Shown: positions 50,154-61,757 of the stretch, piece after piece
Position numbering within the stretch: the stretch's first letter is position 1
Layout: every line of letters begins with the position of its first letter
Origin: Megamerina dolium
Lineage: Eukaryota > Arthropoda > Insecta > Diptera > Megamerinidae
Assembly: GCA_963854835.1 (NCBI GenBank)
Contig: OY978525.1
Location: 92,036,136-92,100,135 of the forward strand
Direction of reading: 5' to 3'
Length of the DNA stretch: 64,000 bases
Translations under genes and position numbers: made by a program
The notes under the pieces: model-generated
Database searches by the model: none
What the model saw: the letters and a program-made list of their open reading frames with translations, nothing else
Told to the model about the DNA's origin: nothing

Positions 50154-53100
50154 TTATAATACGGATCGTATTCGATAATCAATATTGAAACCAGTTTCTT
50201 CGGGCCCTGTAATGTCATCACTAACGAAAACCATGAGGAATGGCGCAGATGCTGTAATAAAAGAAAAATATAAAAAGTGCTTGTAAATATATAGTGTATA
50301 TATACGCTTATGTATGAGCTTATAATATCATTTTGATATAAAATCATAATTTCACAAATATATATATATACGAGTATTGGCCACGTTAAATATATAATTA
50401 ATAAGATCACAAGTTGACTATTTCGAATTGTGTTGAAATTATGTAAAATCCTATTCTTAAGAGAGATCTCATAAACTCATATAATTTTACGACAATTATT
50501 TTGGATGTAATAATATCAGAAGTCATATAATCTAGTACCATATATAAAAAGAGAGTAAGCAAATATTTATAAGCTTATATAATAATAGAGCTATAAAATA
50601 GTGAAGAAAATCAAAATATCAAAGAACGGCAATATCTTAATATAATACGTATGATCATAAAACGATCATGATCATTAGCGATTAACGATTAACGACCATG
50701 TGATCACTGAGTTAAAAGCTCATTACACCAACAGAACAAATATGAAAAAACACAAGTCATAATTGCACAAGATCAGTAATTGCACGTTCGATCATAAAAT
50801 TATATAACAGTTCAAAAGACCATAATATAAATAGAAAAAATAATGAAAAAAATGATAAGACTAAAAGATTGAAAGTTCATTTGATCATGAAATTATAAGA
50901 ACAAAGATCATTCGATAGGGTGATCGCTGTTTGATCTATTGAGTTGTGAAGTCCTCCTCAATTAATTTGACATAAAAAATATTATGTAAATCAAAAATTT
51001 TCTGAAAGAACTATGTCTCATAATCAGAAAGTTATTAGAATTATATCTTATCTAAAGTTAAAAAGCATATTAAGGCTCAAGTAGAGAGAACATACATATT
51101 TTAGGGGAGCCTCCATAAGTGTTGGACATATTGGGTAAGTATAGAAAAATCTCCTTACAGTCGGCTGGGGCCGACCAAATTATACCCTGCATATGTAGAG
51201 ATATATATAAAAAGTTTGCTCGTATATCCATCCTTTTCTTCCACTACTTTGTATAGGACCTACATTAAGAAGCAGGCGTACCTCACCAATTTTGGATCAA
51301 TTTCTGCCTATAATACTAAACTACATAGGTTGCAATGGGTTGACCTAGGCGTATTAATTAGTAAGTTATGGGTGTTTTAATGTTTAAGATAAATCCGAAA
51401 CTTTATACGGAAGATATATAAAAAGTGGGCGTGACGTATCTCCTTCTGGTATATCTAATTAATTTTTCAATATCAATCCACACCTTAAATTTGGTTGTCC
51501 TACGCTAAATGGTTTGTAAGTTATGGAGCTTAAAAGTTTTAGTTTAATTCCCTTGACTTTGTATGGGAGACTCATGAAGGAGTGGACGTGGCACACTGAT
51601 TTTCTGCCAGATTTTTGCCGACTACGATATTAATTTAAGTGTCAATTATGGTTATTCTAGACAGAAGATTGCCGAAGTTACAGCTGTTTCAATTTAAAAT
51701 TTGTATGGGGCTACGATAAACAGTGAGCGTGGTGCGCCCATTTTCTGTGAGCCTAGTTGCTCGTACAATATTAATCCACACCTTAAATTTCGTTATTCTA
51801 CGCTGAATAGTTTGCAAGTTATAACCGGTAACATTTTTTTAATTTCCGCAACTTTGTATGGGAGACCCAAAAAGCAGTGGGCGTGGCACACTGATTTTCT
51901 GCCAGATTATTTCCGACTACCATGTTAATCTAAGTGTCAATTATGGTTATTCTGGACAGAAGATTGTAGAAGTTACAGCTGTTTCAATTTAAAGGAAGTA
52001 CAGACACTTTGTATGGGAGCTACGCTAGAAAGTAGGCGTGGCTCAACCACTTTTGGCGACGTTATATAGTAGTATAATATAAGTCTATTTCCCAAATATT
52101 GTTGTCCCAAGTCGTATATTGTGTGAGTTATAGCAAGTTAAAGATTTTGAAAATTTCGAGGTTAGTCGCTTTGAATGCTTGGTGTGGGCGTGGTTATTGA
52201 CCGATCATGCCCACTATCAATCCCCTCCGTACTCTTGGATCATAGATTACTTATGCCAAATTTCATCGAAATAGCTCAATATTTACTCAAGTTATCTTGC
52301 GAACCAGCCAGGTGACAGACAGACGGACGGACGGACGGACGGACATCGTTAAATCGAAAATTTAATCGACGCTGATCACGAATATATATCTATGTCTATA
52401 TCTCCGGAGATTCCTTCAAGTGGACACAAACATCTGACCGAAATGAATATACCATGCATATTGCATTATGCAGGGTATAAAAATATAATCGATTGCTGGG
52501 AAAATATGGTTTTACTTGGAGTTTTTCATGTGCTCCAGAAGTCATGAAGAGATGAGCCTCCTTAAGGGGTAAATTTAAGCTTTAATTTGTAAAGATAGGG
52601 GGAAACTATGTTAAGAAAAAATGTTGAGTTTTAATAGTAAATTGTCACACTGCTCCAAATTCTGGAAAAGGCCGAAGAAAAAAAGATCGACAGACATCAC
52701 CTATTAGTCGATAATAAAGTCGTTTTCGACAGTCCGATAAGGGATTACCTCTACACAACTATGTCTGTATTTGGTATACCTGCAAAACTCATTCGACTTT
52801 GCAGGATGACACTGCTTAACTCTCATTGTGCAGTGAAAATTGAGTAAGGACCTCTCCCCTCCGTTCAATACCGAACAAGGTTTCAGACAAGGTGATTTGT
52901 TATCGTGTGACTTCTTCAACCATATTGTGGAGAAAATTATACGAGCTGCAGATTTACGACATAATGGCATTATCTTCAACAAAAGTGTCATGCTGTTTGC
53001 GACGATATTGACATAATCGGTATCAACTCGCGAGCAGTCAGTGCAACATTCTCTGAACTGGAACGAAAGTCACGGCGAATGGTCTTACGGTGAACGAGAG

Positions 53101-56100
53101 AAAGACGAAGTAGCTAGTGCCTACAAACAAAGAGTCCCGGCGTCTTGGAGAACACGTCACTGTTGACAATTACACTATCGAGGTGGTGAAGAACTTCATC
53201 TATCTTGGAAAAAGCATCAACAACTGCAATGACGTTAGCCTGGAGATCATGCGTAGGATAACTCTTGCAAACAGGTGTTACTTTGGGCTGAGTAAGCAAT
53301 TGAGTAGTCGGGCCCTTTCTCGAAGATCGAAACTCACACTCTACAAGTTCCTCATTATCCTGTCCTAACATATGGCGCAGAATCCTGGACAATTTCCACC
53401 TCGGATGAGCGAATGCTTGGAGTTTTCGAGAGAAAAGTCCTACGCAAGATCTTTGGACCTATTTGCGTTGGTGGCGAGTACCGAATAAGGTACAACCATG
53501 ACCTGTACGAGCTGTATGCCGATATTGACATAGTAAAGCGCATCAAAATCCAGCGGCTGCGCTGGCTGGGTCATGTCGAGCGAATGGAAGAACAGGCTCC
53601 AGCTAAGAAGGTGTTATATTCGGAACCCGCTGGAGGACGCATAAGAAGAGGAAGACCAAACCTCCGTTGGAAGGACCACGCGTTTTGTCACCTGGGGGCG
53701 CTTGGAATATCCAATTGATGTCAGCAAGCGAAAAACAGAGAAGACTGCCGTCGAATTATATGTTCGATTATCGGTTGTAATGGCCACATGAGGAGAAGAA
53801 GAAGAAGAAGAAGAAGAATAGTAAATGAAATTCAGTTATATATTTGATCTCTCCAGCGCACTCAGATAGTGAAATTCATAAAATGTCTATTTTATAGCAG
53901 AACACGTCTAAATGGTGAAAATAGGGGATAAATATATTTAAAAAATGTTGAAGAAAATAAAAATTAGTAGAAAACACGTGGTACATTTTAACCATCTGGA
54001 GGTTATTAAGGGCATTTTATGAATATTTGAAGTTTCATATTTTTTTTTTTTTTTTTTTTTTTTGAGGTTGGAAACGACATGCGACCTGTCCGAATCAATT
54101 CAGCCGCCTGATTCGAATTCAACGATCTCAAATACGTATAGAAGTAATTATCTCGTTTGCTGGACAAGACCTTTTTTTTTGTGTAATAATATCAGCAATA
54201 TAAGTTTATCGATCTATGATTTACGATTGATTAAATTCAAGGGATTGTAGGATCACACTATCTTAAGATTATAAAATCATTAAAAGCTGGATAAAATCAT
54301 AAAACTTAATATTATAATTTAGATCATAAGAAAGGAGAAATATCAATTGAGAAACTTTTAGCACTTACCATAAATCACTTGATTGGGTGTTTGGAATGTA
54401 CCACAATAGTAAGTCGGTTGCATTTCGGGCATATTGGCAAACATTGATTGTGGTATCATCAGATAATCCTCACGACGACCCTCCGTATGTATAGTACCAT
54501 GACAATTATTATCGTATGGCACATCTGGTATTTGTGCCGACAACGAAAACCATCTAAATGTATATCTAATTGGAAATGTGAAACAAATCAAATGTAATAA
54601 ACTTAATAGAGTAGTGGCTGAAAAACAAAAGAGTCAACTTACTCAATCATTGTAGCACCCGGTAATGGTTTTATACATATGGCATAATTTAAATTAGACA
54701 TATAACGTGTACCCAGCGCACTATTAAAATTGAAGCTCCTTATATTACCCTGGGGCTCGGTATAATATTGATCACATCCTGGTGGTGCCAATAAATCCAA
54801 ATCACTATTATGCGTTGAGAATATTGTACGTAGATCATGTAAATTATTTTGATTAATGAATGGCATAAATGTTGCTTCATTACGTCGCTTAGCAACAGGA
54901 CACTCTAATTGTGTCACAACCAAACGCCAATTTGATTGTGGCCAACGATTTGGTAAATTAAAAGCGAGTGTAATAAAATCAATTCCACCAGCAACATTAA
55001 ATGGCAAATAGATGTGTTGCTGTGAGTTTAAGCCACACAGTATAAAGGTGCCTGCTACAAATTGATCACCACATTCTAAACGACCTGTTACTGGATTCTC
55101 TTGTGGTTGCTGAAGTTCAAACGTTTGAAATTGTATCAACAGTTGGCAAACATTTGGGCTGTATGCTTCAAATGTATAGCGACATGTGTCTGACAGCAAT
55201 TGTGGTGGATTTCTTACGATGGTACGTTTTAACTTTGAGACTGCACCGCATGCAAGATTTGCTATTAATTTAATATGTATATAAAGGAATATGTAAATGT
55301 TTATTAATTTTAAGCCAATTTTATGATTTCTTAAACAGTGTTCTCAACAGGAATGTACTAGGCCCAACAAATTAAAGATAAAGCCACAATCATGGAGTTT
55401 GACGTAAGTATTACGAAAAAATAAAATACATGATGAGATAAAAATTAAGAGCATTTGAATGAGGTCCACTGCGAAGCTCAGAAAAACAAAGGTCCACAAG
55501 TTCCGCAGTTCAAGTTGGTACCATCAATTCTATTCATATTGAATATGCACAGCAATAATGAATGAGGTATACAATGAGAAATCTACTTTTTTTTCCTTTA
55601 TTTCCTTTAGTTTTTCCATTCAATTCCATTCCAATCAATCTAATTGTTCAATTGTTAATAATTTATTTTTACTTTTGAATCACGACCAACTTCTTAACGA
55701 AATGTTCAATAACTGTATCCTTGAAGTTACACTAAGCCTTTGGTTGATGAGTGCGAGACCAATAAACGTTTCATACTTCCAATTTCTTCAATATTTTTAT
55801 ATTAAAGGTAATTTTTTATGGAAATACTTTGCATTATTGCGAGAATTATTGAAATGACAGCGTATTCATTTTTATCTTATCTTTTACCACTTTGGAAAAG
55901 GTTCATTATTATTACGATTTGTGCAGATTTTACCGGATTTTCGCCTCCCCGATCTCATTGAAAACACTGTATGTAAAGCAATATAATTTGAACTCACTTT
56001 CACAACACACGCCATATGTGCCACAAAATCCTTTGGGTGTGCCACCTTGACGCATACAACTAAAACGTGTCATACACGTACCGGGAGCCTGATCATTTGT

Positions 56101-56274
56101 TATACAACTATCAGCCAAAGCACTACGACGTCCTTCTCTGAAGGAGTCTAATTGTATGTTGGTCGCATTGAATAATGTATCCACGTTTAGATGATTATCC
56201 ACATTGCAACTGCTATAATCCAATATTGTGACGATTACTACTAATGCAAGTAAGTAAAAATTCGGTGAATACAT
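50154..56274 (-). CDS. Gene A: secreted protein with CUB-like domains
   Basis: Four exons join in frame to 396 aa: 56274-55998, 55261-54643, 54565-54369 and 50251-50154, with GT/AG introns of phases 1, 2 and 1. I chose the ATG at 56274 (context CAAAATG, followed by a signal peptide MYSPNFYLLALVVIVT) rather than the one at 56304. Residues 57-91 hold six cysteines in a GTCM..FSC..GGTPKGFC..GVCC pattern, known from secreted insect proteins. Two CUB-like regions follow, from about residue 97 and from PPGCDQYY (about 236) to the end; CUB domains are extracellular binding modules. Shared motifs with gene B: QHIY.PFN, VTQLECP, APPGC.QY, SFN.NS, NYAIC, DYLM.PQS, Y.CG and ETGF. NAT at 36-38 is a possible glycosylation site. 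The last exon lies beyond a 4.1-kb intron full of transposons. Ligand and role are unknown. Confidence 0.85.
51146..52484 (-). mobile_element. DINE/Helentron-like element, copy 2
   Basis: The same element as at 9.5 kb, reversed and lying in intron 3 of gene A, in the same orientation as the gene. The hairpin GTCGGC-TGGG-GCCGAC (about 51160) and ATACCCTGCATATG mark one end; GCATTATGCAGGGTATAAAA (to about 52481) marks the other. The central array has GCGTG-type boxes at 51428, 51586, 51727, 51881, 52036 and 52189, again 141 to 158 bp apart. The GGAC microsatellite is at about 52318-52345. Confidence 0.85.
52650..53820 (+). mobile_element. Decayed LINE (RTE-like) reverse transcriptase
   Basis: In order on the plus strand: HHLLVDNKVVFDSPIRDYLY (about 52697-52756, motif A region), FGIPAKLIRLCRMTLLNS, a frameshifted RFQTR/GDLL block, then DDIDIIG (about 53005, catalytic Asp pair of the YADD motif but with the preceding Tyr-Ala lost in a frameshift), and 53117-53368 with FIYLGKSI. 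After another frameshift comes 53413-53718 with LTYGAESWT, RRILRKIFGP-like VLRKIFGP, RIRYNHDLYELY and RLRWLGHVERM. It ends in a (GAA)n run. The layout, without RNase H and with a simple trinucleotide tail, resembles RTE-type elements, but the clade is not certain. It lies in intron 3 of gene A, antisense to it. Confidence 0.8.
53790..53819 (+). repeat. (GAA)n tail of the LINE
   Basis: About nine GAA/GAG triplets at the 3' end of the LINE fragment. Short 3' repeats instead of poly(A) are common in RTE-type and related LINEs. Confidence 0.8.
54041..54063. repeat. Poly-T run in intron 3 of gene A
   Basis: About 23 consecutive T. On the minus (gene) strand it is a poly-A run; it could be the tail of a vanished retroposon, but no body is recognisable next to it. 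Confidence 0.8.
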
Positions 56275-56398
56275 TTTGTTGCTAAGCGCTTGCGTTAATA
56301 ACATGCGTTTTTAAAAACGTTCCGAAACAAAGAAAAAACAAAAGAGTAACCGCACGCGTGTCCACAATCTATGTGATGGCGCGTTTGTCTATTTCAAG

Positions 56399-56406
56399 CT
56401 TTTATA
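56399..56406 (-). promoter_or_regulatory. Possible TATA box of gene A
   Basis: TATAAAAG on the minus strand about 125 bp upstream of the chosen ATG. A weak initiator-like CATCACAT lies about 30 bp downstream, which would give a 5' UTR of roughly 100 bases. Support is sequence only. Confidence 0.4.
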
Positions 56407-56409
56407 TGA

Positions 56410-57029
56410 CATTTTCTCCATTAAATCAACGATATCACCAAATGACTGGTGTGGCATATTCTTACTTGTCTTTTACACGCTCACGCACACGTACCGAGAT
56501 TGGTTGATGTGCTTTTCATGTATTCTTACTAAACCAAACCTTTTTGTTTTTGTCTAATTTTGTTCGTTTGGGCCAAAGTAAATATTTGTTTAAATTTTAA
56601 GTGACATCAACTGTAAAGATCATATTCTCATTTGCTATTTCTTTTGTGGCTTTTATTCAAAGCGATCGAATAGATATATTGTTGTGTACGCATAGGTGTC
56701 AATATGTGTAATTAAGACAAGAACTGATGCGTAAGTTACTCACGATTATTTGTGGACAATGACGAAAAATAAAAGGCGAGAAATTTAGTTGCAGAATTAG
56801 GTTACATTAATTTGATTATTTTGTCTTTGATCACATACCTACATCACATAGTGTAGGCGTTCTTTTGGTTCTAAGTAAACAATTTTAATATGAAAGCATT
56901 TCTTCAACCCTCCGCCTGACTCTTGAAGCACGATCTTACATGCCGCTGATAATATTAAAATCTTATGTTCAATATTTTCAATATTTGTGTTAAGGATTAA
57001 TTTAAAGAACAGCACAGCACAGCAACAGA
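56410..57029. other. Intergenic, upstream of gene A
   Basis: About 620 bp of AT-rich sequence between the presumed promoter of gene A and DINE copy 3. I see no gene. It would hold the upstream regulatory region of gene A. Confidence 0.5.
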
Positions 57030-57099
57030 AAAAAAATGACCTTAGAGTCGGTTGGGGCCGACCAAATTATACCCTGCATATGTAGATATATATATATAT

Positions 57100-58282
57100 T
57101 TTTTTTTTCTACAAGCTTTTTTTATTGGATCTTTCTAAAATTACTTAGAAACTAACAATAAGTAATCAAATCTTACAAACTAACTAAAACTATGTGATAT
57201 TCCCAACGTTCCATCACAATTTGTTGAGTCGCGAGGTATAGCAATTTCACAGCATATTCAGTGTGTCTTTTCTTTTTAATCGACGATGCCCCGTGCTCAG
57301 CAACAATTGCCTAGCAAGGGGATTCGGATGATTGTGTAATTTTTGAATGTAGCTTCTGCAGGACATTGCAACTTCCTCAGAAATTGTGGGTACATTTAAA
57401 TCTCGATGGATGTTAACGTTCCTCATATACCAAGGCGCGTTTACAATAATTCGCAGACACTTGGATTGTATTCGCTGCAATTTTTCGATATTTGAGGGAG
57501 ATGCGGTGCCCCAAAACTGAATACCATAAGTCCAGATTGGCTTCAGTATTGCTTTATATAATAGTACTTTGTATTCGAGATTCAACTTTGATCTTTTGTG
57601 TAACAGCCACCATAACTGATTAATTTTAAGCTTGATCTGAGTTTTCTTTGTTTGGGAGATGCGGTGCCCCAAAACTGAATACCATAAGTCCAGATTGGCT
57701 TCAGTATTGCTTTATATAATAGTACTTTGTATTCGAGATTCAACTTTGATCTTTTGTGTAACAGCCACCATAACTGATTCATTTTAAGCTTGATCTGAGT
57801 TTTCTTTGCCTCTATGTGATTTTTCCATGTCAGCCTTCTGTCGAGGTGAATACCCAAGTACTTTGTTGAGGAAGATTGTGGAACTGATTGGCCATTAATA
57901 TTAAGTGGGGGACATGTATCTAGCCTTAGCGTGAAGGTTACATGTACTCTCTTTGATTCATTGACTTTTATACGCCATTTTGCTAGCCAGATTTCGAGAG
58001 AATCGACATGAGTCTGCAGGAGTTTAGTAGCTTCTATGGGGTTAGAGCGAGAACACAATATTGCCGTGTCATCAGCAAAGGTCGATATGAATGTATAGTT
58101 ATTGTTGGGCATATCTGAAGTGTATAAGAGATACAGTAAGGGGCCCAAAACGCTTCCTTGAGGAACGCCAGTGTGAATATCCAATCGATTTGTTGTGTAA
58201 TCCTTGTGATGTACGAGAAATTGTCTTTTCGTGAGGTAGCTACTAAGCAATGAGGAGACATTTGCAGGCAGTAATAGTTTGC
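57100..58282 (-). mobile_element. Jockey-type LINE, 5'-truncated, inserted in DINE
   Basis: On the minus strand: GVPQGSVLGPLLYLLYTSDMP, then STFADDTAIL (catalytic FADD box, about 58085), LAKWRIKVNESK, KYLGIHLDRRLTWKNH, KAILKPIWTYGIQFWG, and after a frame change RIIVNAPWYMRNVNIHRDLNVP. These are hallmark blocks of Jockey-clade reverse transcriptase and the following thumb. The frame is broken by a 158-bp tandem duplication. The 3' UTR ends in a poly(A) tail (T run, 57099-57109). AGATATATAT flanks both sides (57084 and 58283), a likely target-site duplication in the host TA run. The endonuclease and the RT N-terminus are absent, so it cannot move itself. Confidence 0.85.
57496..57811 (-). repeat. 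158-bp tandem duplication inside the LINE
   Basis: Unit 1 (57496-57653) and unit 2 (57654-57811) differ at one observed base (A at 57622, C at 57780). 158 is not a multiple of three, so the duplication shifts the reading frame and splits the reverse transcriptase frame into two overlapping ones (58376-57582 and 57672-57247). Confidence 0.9.

Positions 58283-58338
<56 letters not shown>
58283..58338. repeat. (TA)n microsatellite at the LINE/DINE junction
   Basis: About 50 bp of TA repeat after AGATATAT. Copies 1 and 2 of the DINE element have only a short TATATATA here, so the run grew after or during LINE insertion. It is read through as Ile-Tyr repeats in a chimeric frame that joins DINE sequence to LINE coding sequence. 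Confidence 0.9.
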
Positions 58339-58341
<3 letters not shown>

Positions 58342-59554
58342 TTGCGCGAATATCCATCTTTTTCTTTTATTTCCACTTTTTGAGAAACAATTTTTGCATA
58401 TAATACTAATTTACACCCGAAATATGGTTGACTTTGACGAAGTACTTTGTAACTTAAAGGAGGTTTTTAAAATAATTCCGAGGTTTAGTATGGAAGCTAT
58501 ATAAAAAGTGGGTGTGGTTTGCCTCTTCATTGTAAATCTAATTAATTTTACCATATTAACCCACACCTTAAATTTGGTTGTCCTACGTTGAATAGTTCGT
58601 AAGTTATAGTGGTTTAAATTTTTTTAAATTTTCGGAACTTTGTATGGGAGCCCCAATAAGAAGTAGGCGTGGTACTTCTTTTTTGTCAAATTATTTCCGA
58701 CTACCATATTAATCTAAGTGTCAATTATAGTTATTCTAGCCAAAAGATTGCAGAAGTTACAGCTGTTTCAATTTAAAAGAAATTCTGTCATTTTGTATGG
58801 GGGCTACTATAAGCAGTGGGCGTGGCAAGTCCATTTCCTATGAGTCTACTTATTCTTAGTATACTAATCCATACCTTAAATCTCGTTGTTCTACGCTAAA
58901 TCGTTTATAAGTTATGGCGCTTAAAAGTTTTTGTTTAATTTCCTCGACTTTGTATGGAAGCCTGAAGAAAAAGTGGTCGTGGCACTCTGATTTTTTTCCA
59001 GATTATTTTCGACTACCATATTATTCTAAGTGCCAATTATTGTTTTTCTAGACAGAATACTGCAGAAGTTACAGCTGTTTCAATTTAAAAGAAGTACAGA
59101 CACTTTGTATGGGATCTACTATCTGGCAAGGTTATGTAGTAGTGTAATATAACTCTACGTGCCAAATATTGTTGTCCCAGGTGGTATATTAAGTGAGTTA
59201 TAGCAAGATAAAGATTTTGAAAATTCCGAGGTTAGTCTCTTTGAATGCTTGGTGTGGGCGTGGCTATTGTCCGATCATGCCCAATATCAATCCCCTCCGT
59301 ACCCTTGGATCATTGGTTACTTGTGCCAAATTTCGTCGAAATAGCTCAATATTTACTCAAGTTATCGTGCGAACCAGCCAGGTAACAGACAGACGGACGG
59401 ACGGACGGACGGACATCGTTAAATCGAAAATTTAAGCGACGCTGATCACGAATATATATCTATATCTATATCTCCGGAGATTCCTTCAAGTGGTCACAAA
59501 CATCTGACCGAAATGAATATACCTTGCATACTGCATTATGCAGGGTATAAAAAT

Positions 59555-61757
59555 TTTAAAAGGTTAATTTAAAAAAAAAAAATTATCTTAAAAATATTTC
59601 ATCAATATGAGTAATTACCACAAATGATTTTTAACAATATCAAACTAGTAGGTACATGTAATTATAAATTAACTTGTTTCGACATTCCGATAATATAATG
59701 AGTAATGAATGTACCTACTATATACTCGTATGTACAGAGGTACGAATACACCTATACAATATATTGGGGGGTAACATATTTGTCACCTTTCATTACATAT
59801 TGTGATAAGCAATAGCTGATACAAGTCAATTTGATATTTGGAATAATGTTGCCATACTTTGTTTTCAGTAATAATAATTTGTTGTCGTATTTGAAAAATT
59901 GAAAGGTAATGAATTCTGTACCCGAACCTTTACTTGTGTACAAAACAAATCGAATTTGAGGTGATGTCTTGCTCTTGTTTTCAAATGAAACATCTTTAGT
60001 ATAAACCTCCTACTTTATATATTAAATTCTATATAACACTCTCTTGAATAGACCAGATTCTTCTTTAATTTCCTTGTTCAATTTATGAACGTGAAATTAA
60101 ATTTAAGTTTGGAAATTTGGAAATTTGAATGTGTAATTGAATAATGCTATTTTAAACTTTATTTTATTTGCTACTCCACTCAACAAGGCTTGCAATTTTC
60201 CAAATAGAACCACAGTATAGACTATCAAGGTTAAGAATTTCTGAAAATCATTTCATGAACTCTAAGTTACAGATCGACCATAACCACTATATAGAAAAAC
60301 TTCTTCTACAAAACTGTTTTTAGACGTAGAAGGAGGTCGTGATTTGTATAGAATTTAAGTAATGACACACCAAATATGATAAAAACGAAATTTTTTAAAA
60401 AATTATTTCAAGCCTACTAAATTCCTAATTCTCTATTGAAGAAATATAAAAAAAATATTTGGAGTCAAATTAAAAATCTGTCGCTTTACGACAGGGGCAA
60501 CAGAAGATCAAACATGATAATCTTGAACAGATATCTTGTGATATTATATTGTATATATCCCTAATACACTAACTTAAAACATTAGTTCACTGATAAAAGT
60601 TTCTTAAGTTATCTGAACTCAGGATTTACTCCTTTCCGTCTTCATACCCACAGCTTCTGCTGAAATCACGCATTAAGTGGCCTAATTACTGTAATTACTT
60701 CTGTCGCCATTATCATTATGATTCTGTATAGCCTTAATCGATTTTTTATGCGGTTCCAGTACAAATTAAGCCAGATTTGCCGCGCGGTCTTTTCCGTGAT
60801 AAAGCATGTATAAAGGTCGGTTGTTTTTGAATGCGACTCGGCGTTCAAATCTCGGCGTGGTGAATCTCTCATTAAATATTAATATTGGTATTTGAAAACT
60901 AATATAGAATATAGTGGGTTCTAGACTATTTCTGTTTTAAGTCACTAATACTTAGATCACGCGAATTTGCCACACAGTCCGTACGGCCGGGATCGTTGAC
61001 ATTCATCCATTAAATGAAAATCTATTCATAATCTTTAATAAAATATTTGTTGTGAATAGGAAAATGAAAAGCAGCTGGTAATTAGTAAAATACATGTGAA
61101 TTTGTCGTCATATAGAAAAAACAAGTAATAAAAAATTAAACATGTTTAAATGGTGCTCACAGACCTCCGAATTTACCATCTGGAAAATAATAAACATTTT
61201 GGTAAGGAGGTTACCTAATTCAGCCCATTTGTTGGGTGTGGTAAAATACATAACTACTAAAATCACAGCTAATAAATTATAAAAGTTTGATGTATTTATA
61301 AATAAGTAATAATAAAGGGATTAACTTTATTGATACTTCTGATCAATTCGGCGTTGTGATAACATTATTGTTTTGATAAATATGTAATACAGCTACGTAT
61401 GTACTACCACTAAACCAAATATGGTTCACAAGTAACAACATATGGGCATAAAATATTGAACAGCGAGCAATATACCACTAGTGAACTGATAAAATGGTAC
61501 CAATATACCAACAATATCATCACGACAACATGCCATATAGTAGTAGTGTCAACCAATTTATTTTGATTTAATTTCTTGCACTGTGCGCACATAAATATTT
61601 TGTCAGTGATAACGCATACACATACTTTAATTAACCAATAATAAATTTAATCAAATCGCAGCAAATTACTTTAGCAAATTTTGTGAATAAAACAACCAAA
61701 CTCAATGCGAAGTGCAAACAGTTTGAATTTGCCACTGGATATTAGCGCATTAGTAAG
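59555..61757. other. Intergenic, upstream of gene B
   Basis: About 2.2 kb with no supported gene. This region would hold the promoter of gene B. I see no convincing TATA box; TCAGTG at 61603-61608 matches a fly initiator (TCAGTY-like) about 150 bp upstream of the ATG. A tRNA-like stretch near 60780-60870 does not fold as a tRNA. Confidence 0.5.

Larger units (their letters stand above)
57030..59554 (-). mobile_element. DINE/Helentron-like element, copy 3 (interrupted)
   Basis: Same termini as the other copies: GTCGGTTGGGGCCGACC and ATACCCTGCATATG at the low-coordinate end; GCATTATGCAGGGTATAAAA near 59535-59552 at the other. Array boxes are visible near 58508, 58668, 58819, 58979 and 59259, with one box lost. 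The GGAC microsatellite is at about 59390-59415. A Jockey-type LINE (57100-58282) is inserted into a TA run near the hairpin end. Without that insert the element is about 1.3 kb, the size of copy 2. Confidence 0.85.

Noticed and set aside
54062..54250. 62-codon plus-strand frame in intron 3 of gene A
   Set aside because: It starts in a poly-T run, has no recognisable domain and no support beyond being open.
54358..54368. End of gene A at the stop in the read-through frame (GKC-stop)
   Set aside because: A perfect GTAAGT donor interrupts this point, and the exon at 50251-50154 completes the CUB-like domain in phase.
55558..55857. 99-codon plus-strand frame in intron 1 of gene A
   Set aside because: It is Phe/Leu/Asn-rich from AT-rich sequence and antisense to the intron of a supported gene.
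56272..56304. Upstream ATG at 56304 as the start of gene A
   Set aside because: Its context is poor (CGC before ATG) and the ATG ten codons later has a CAAAATG context and begins a standard signal peptide.
60778..60870. A tRNA-like stretch with a GTTCAAATC box B-like string
   Set aside because: The bases on either side of the would-be T loop do not pair and no box A fits, so it is neither a tRNA gene nor a clear SINE head.
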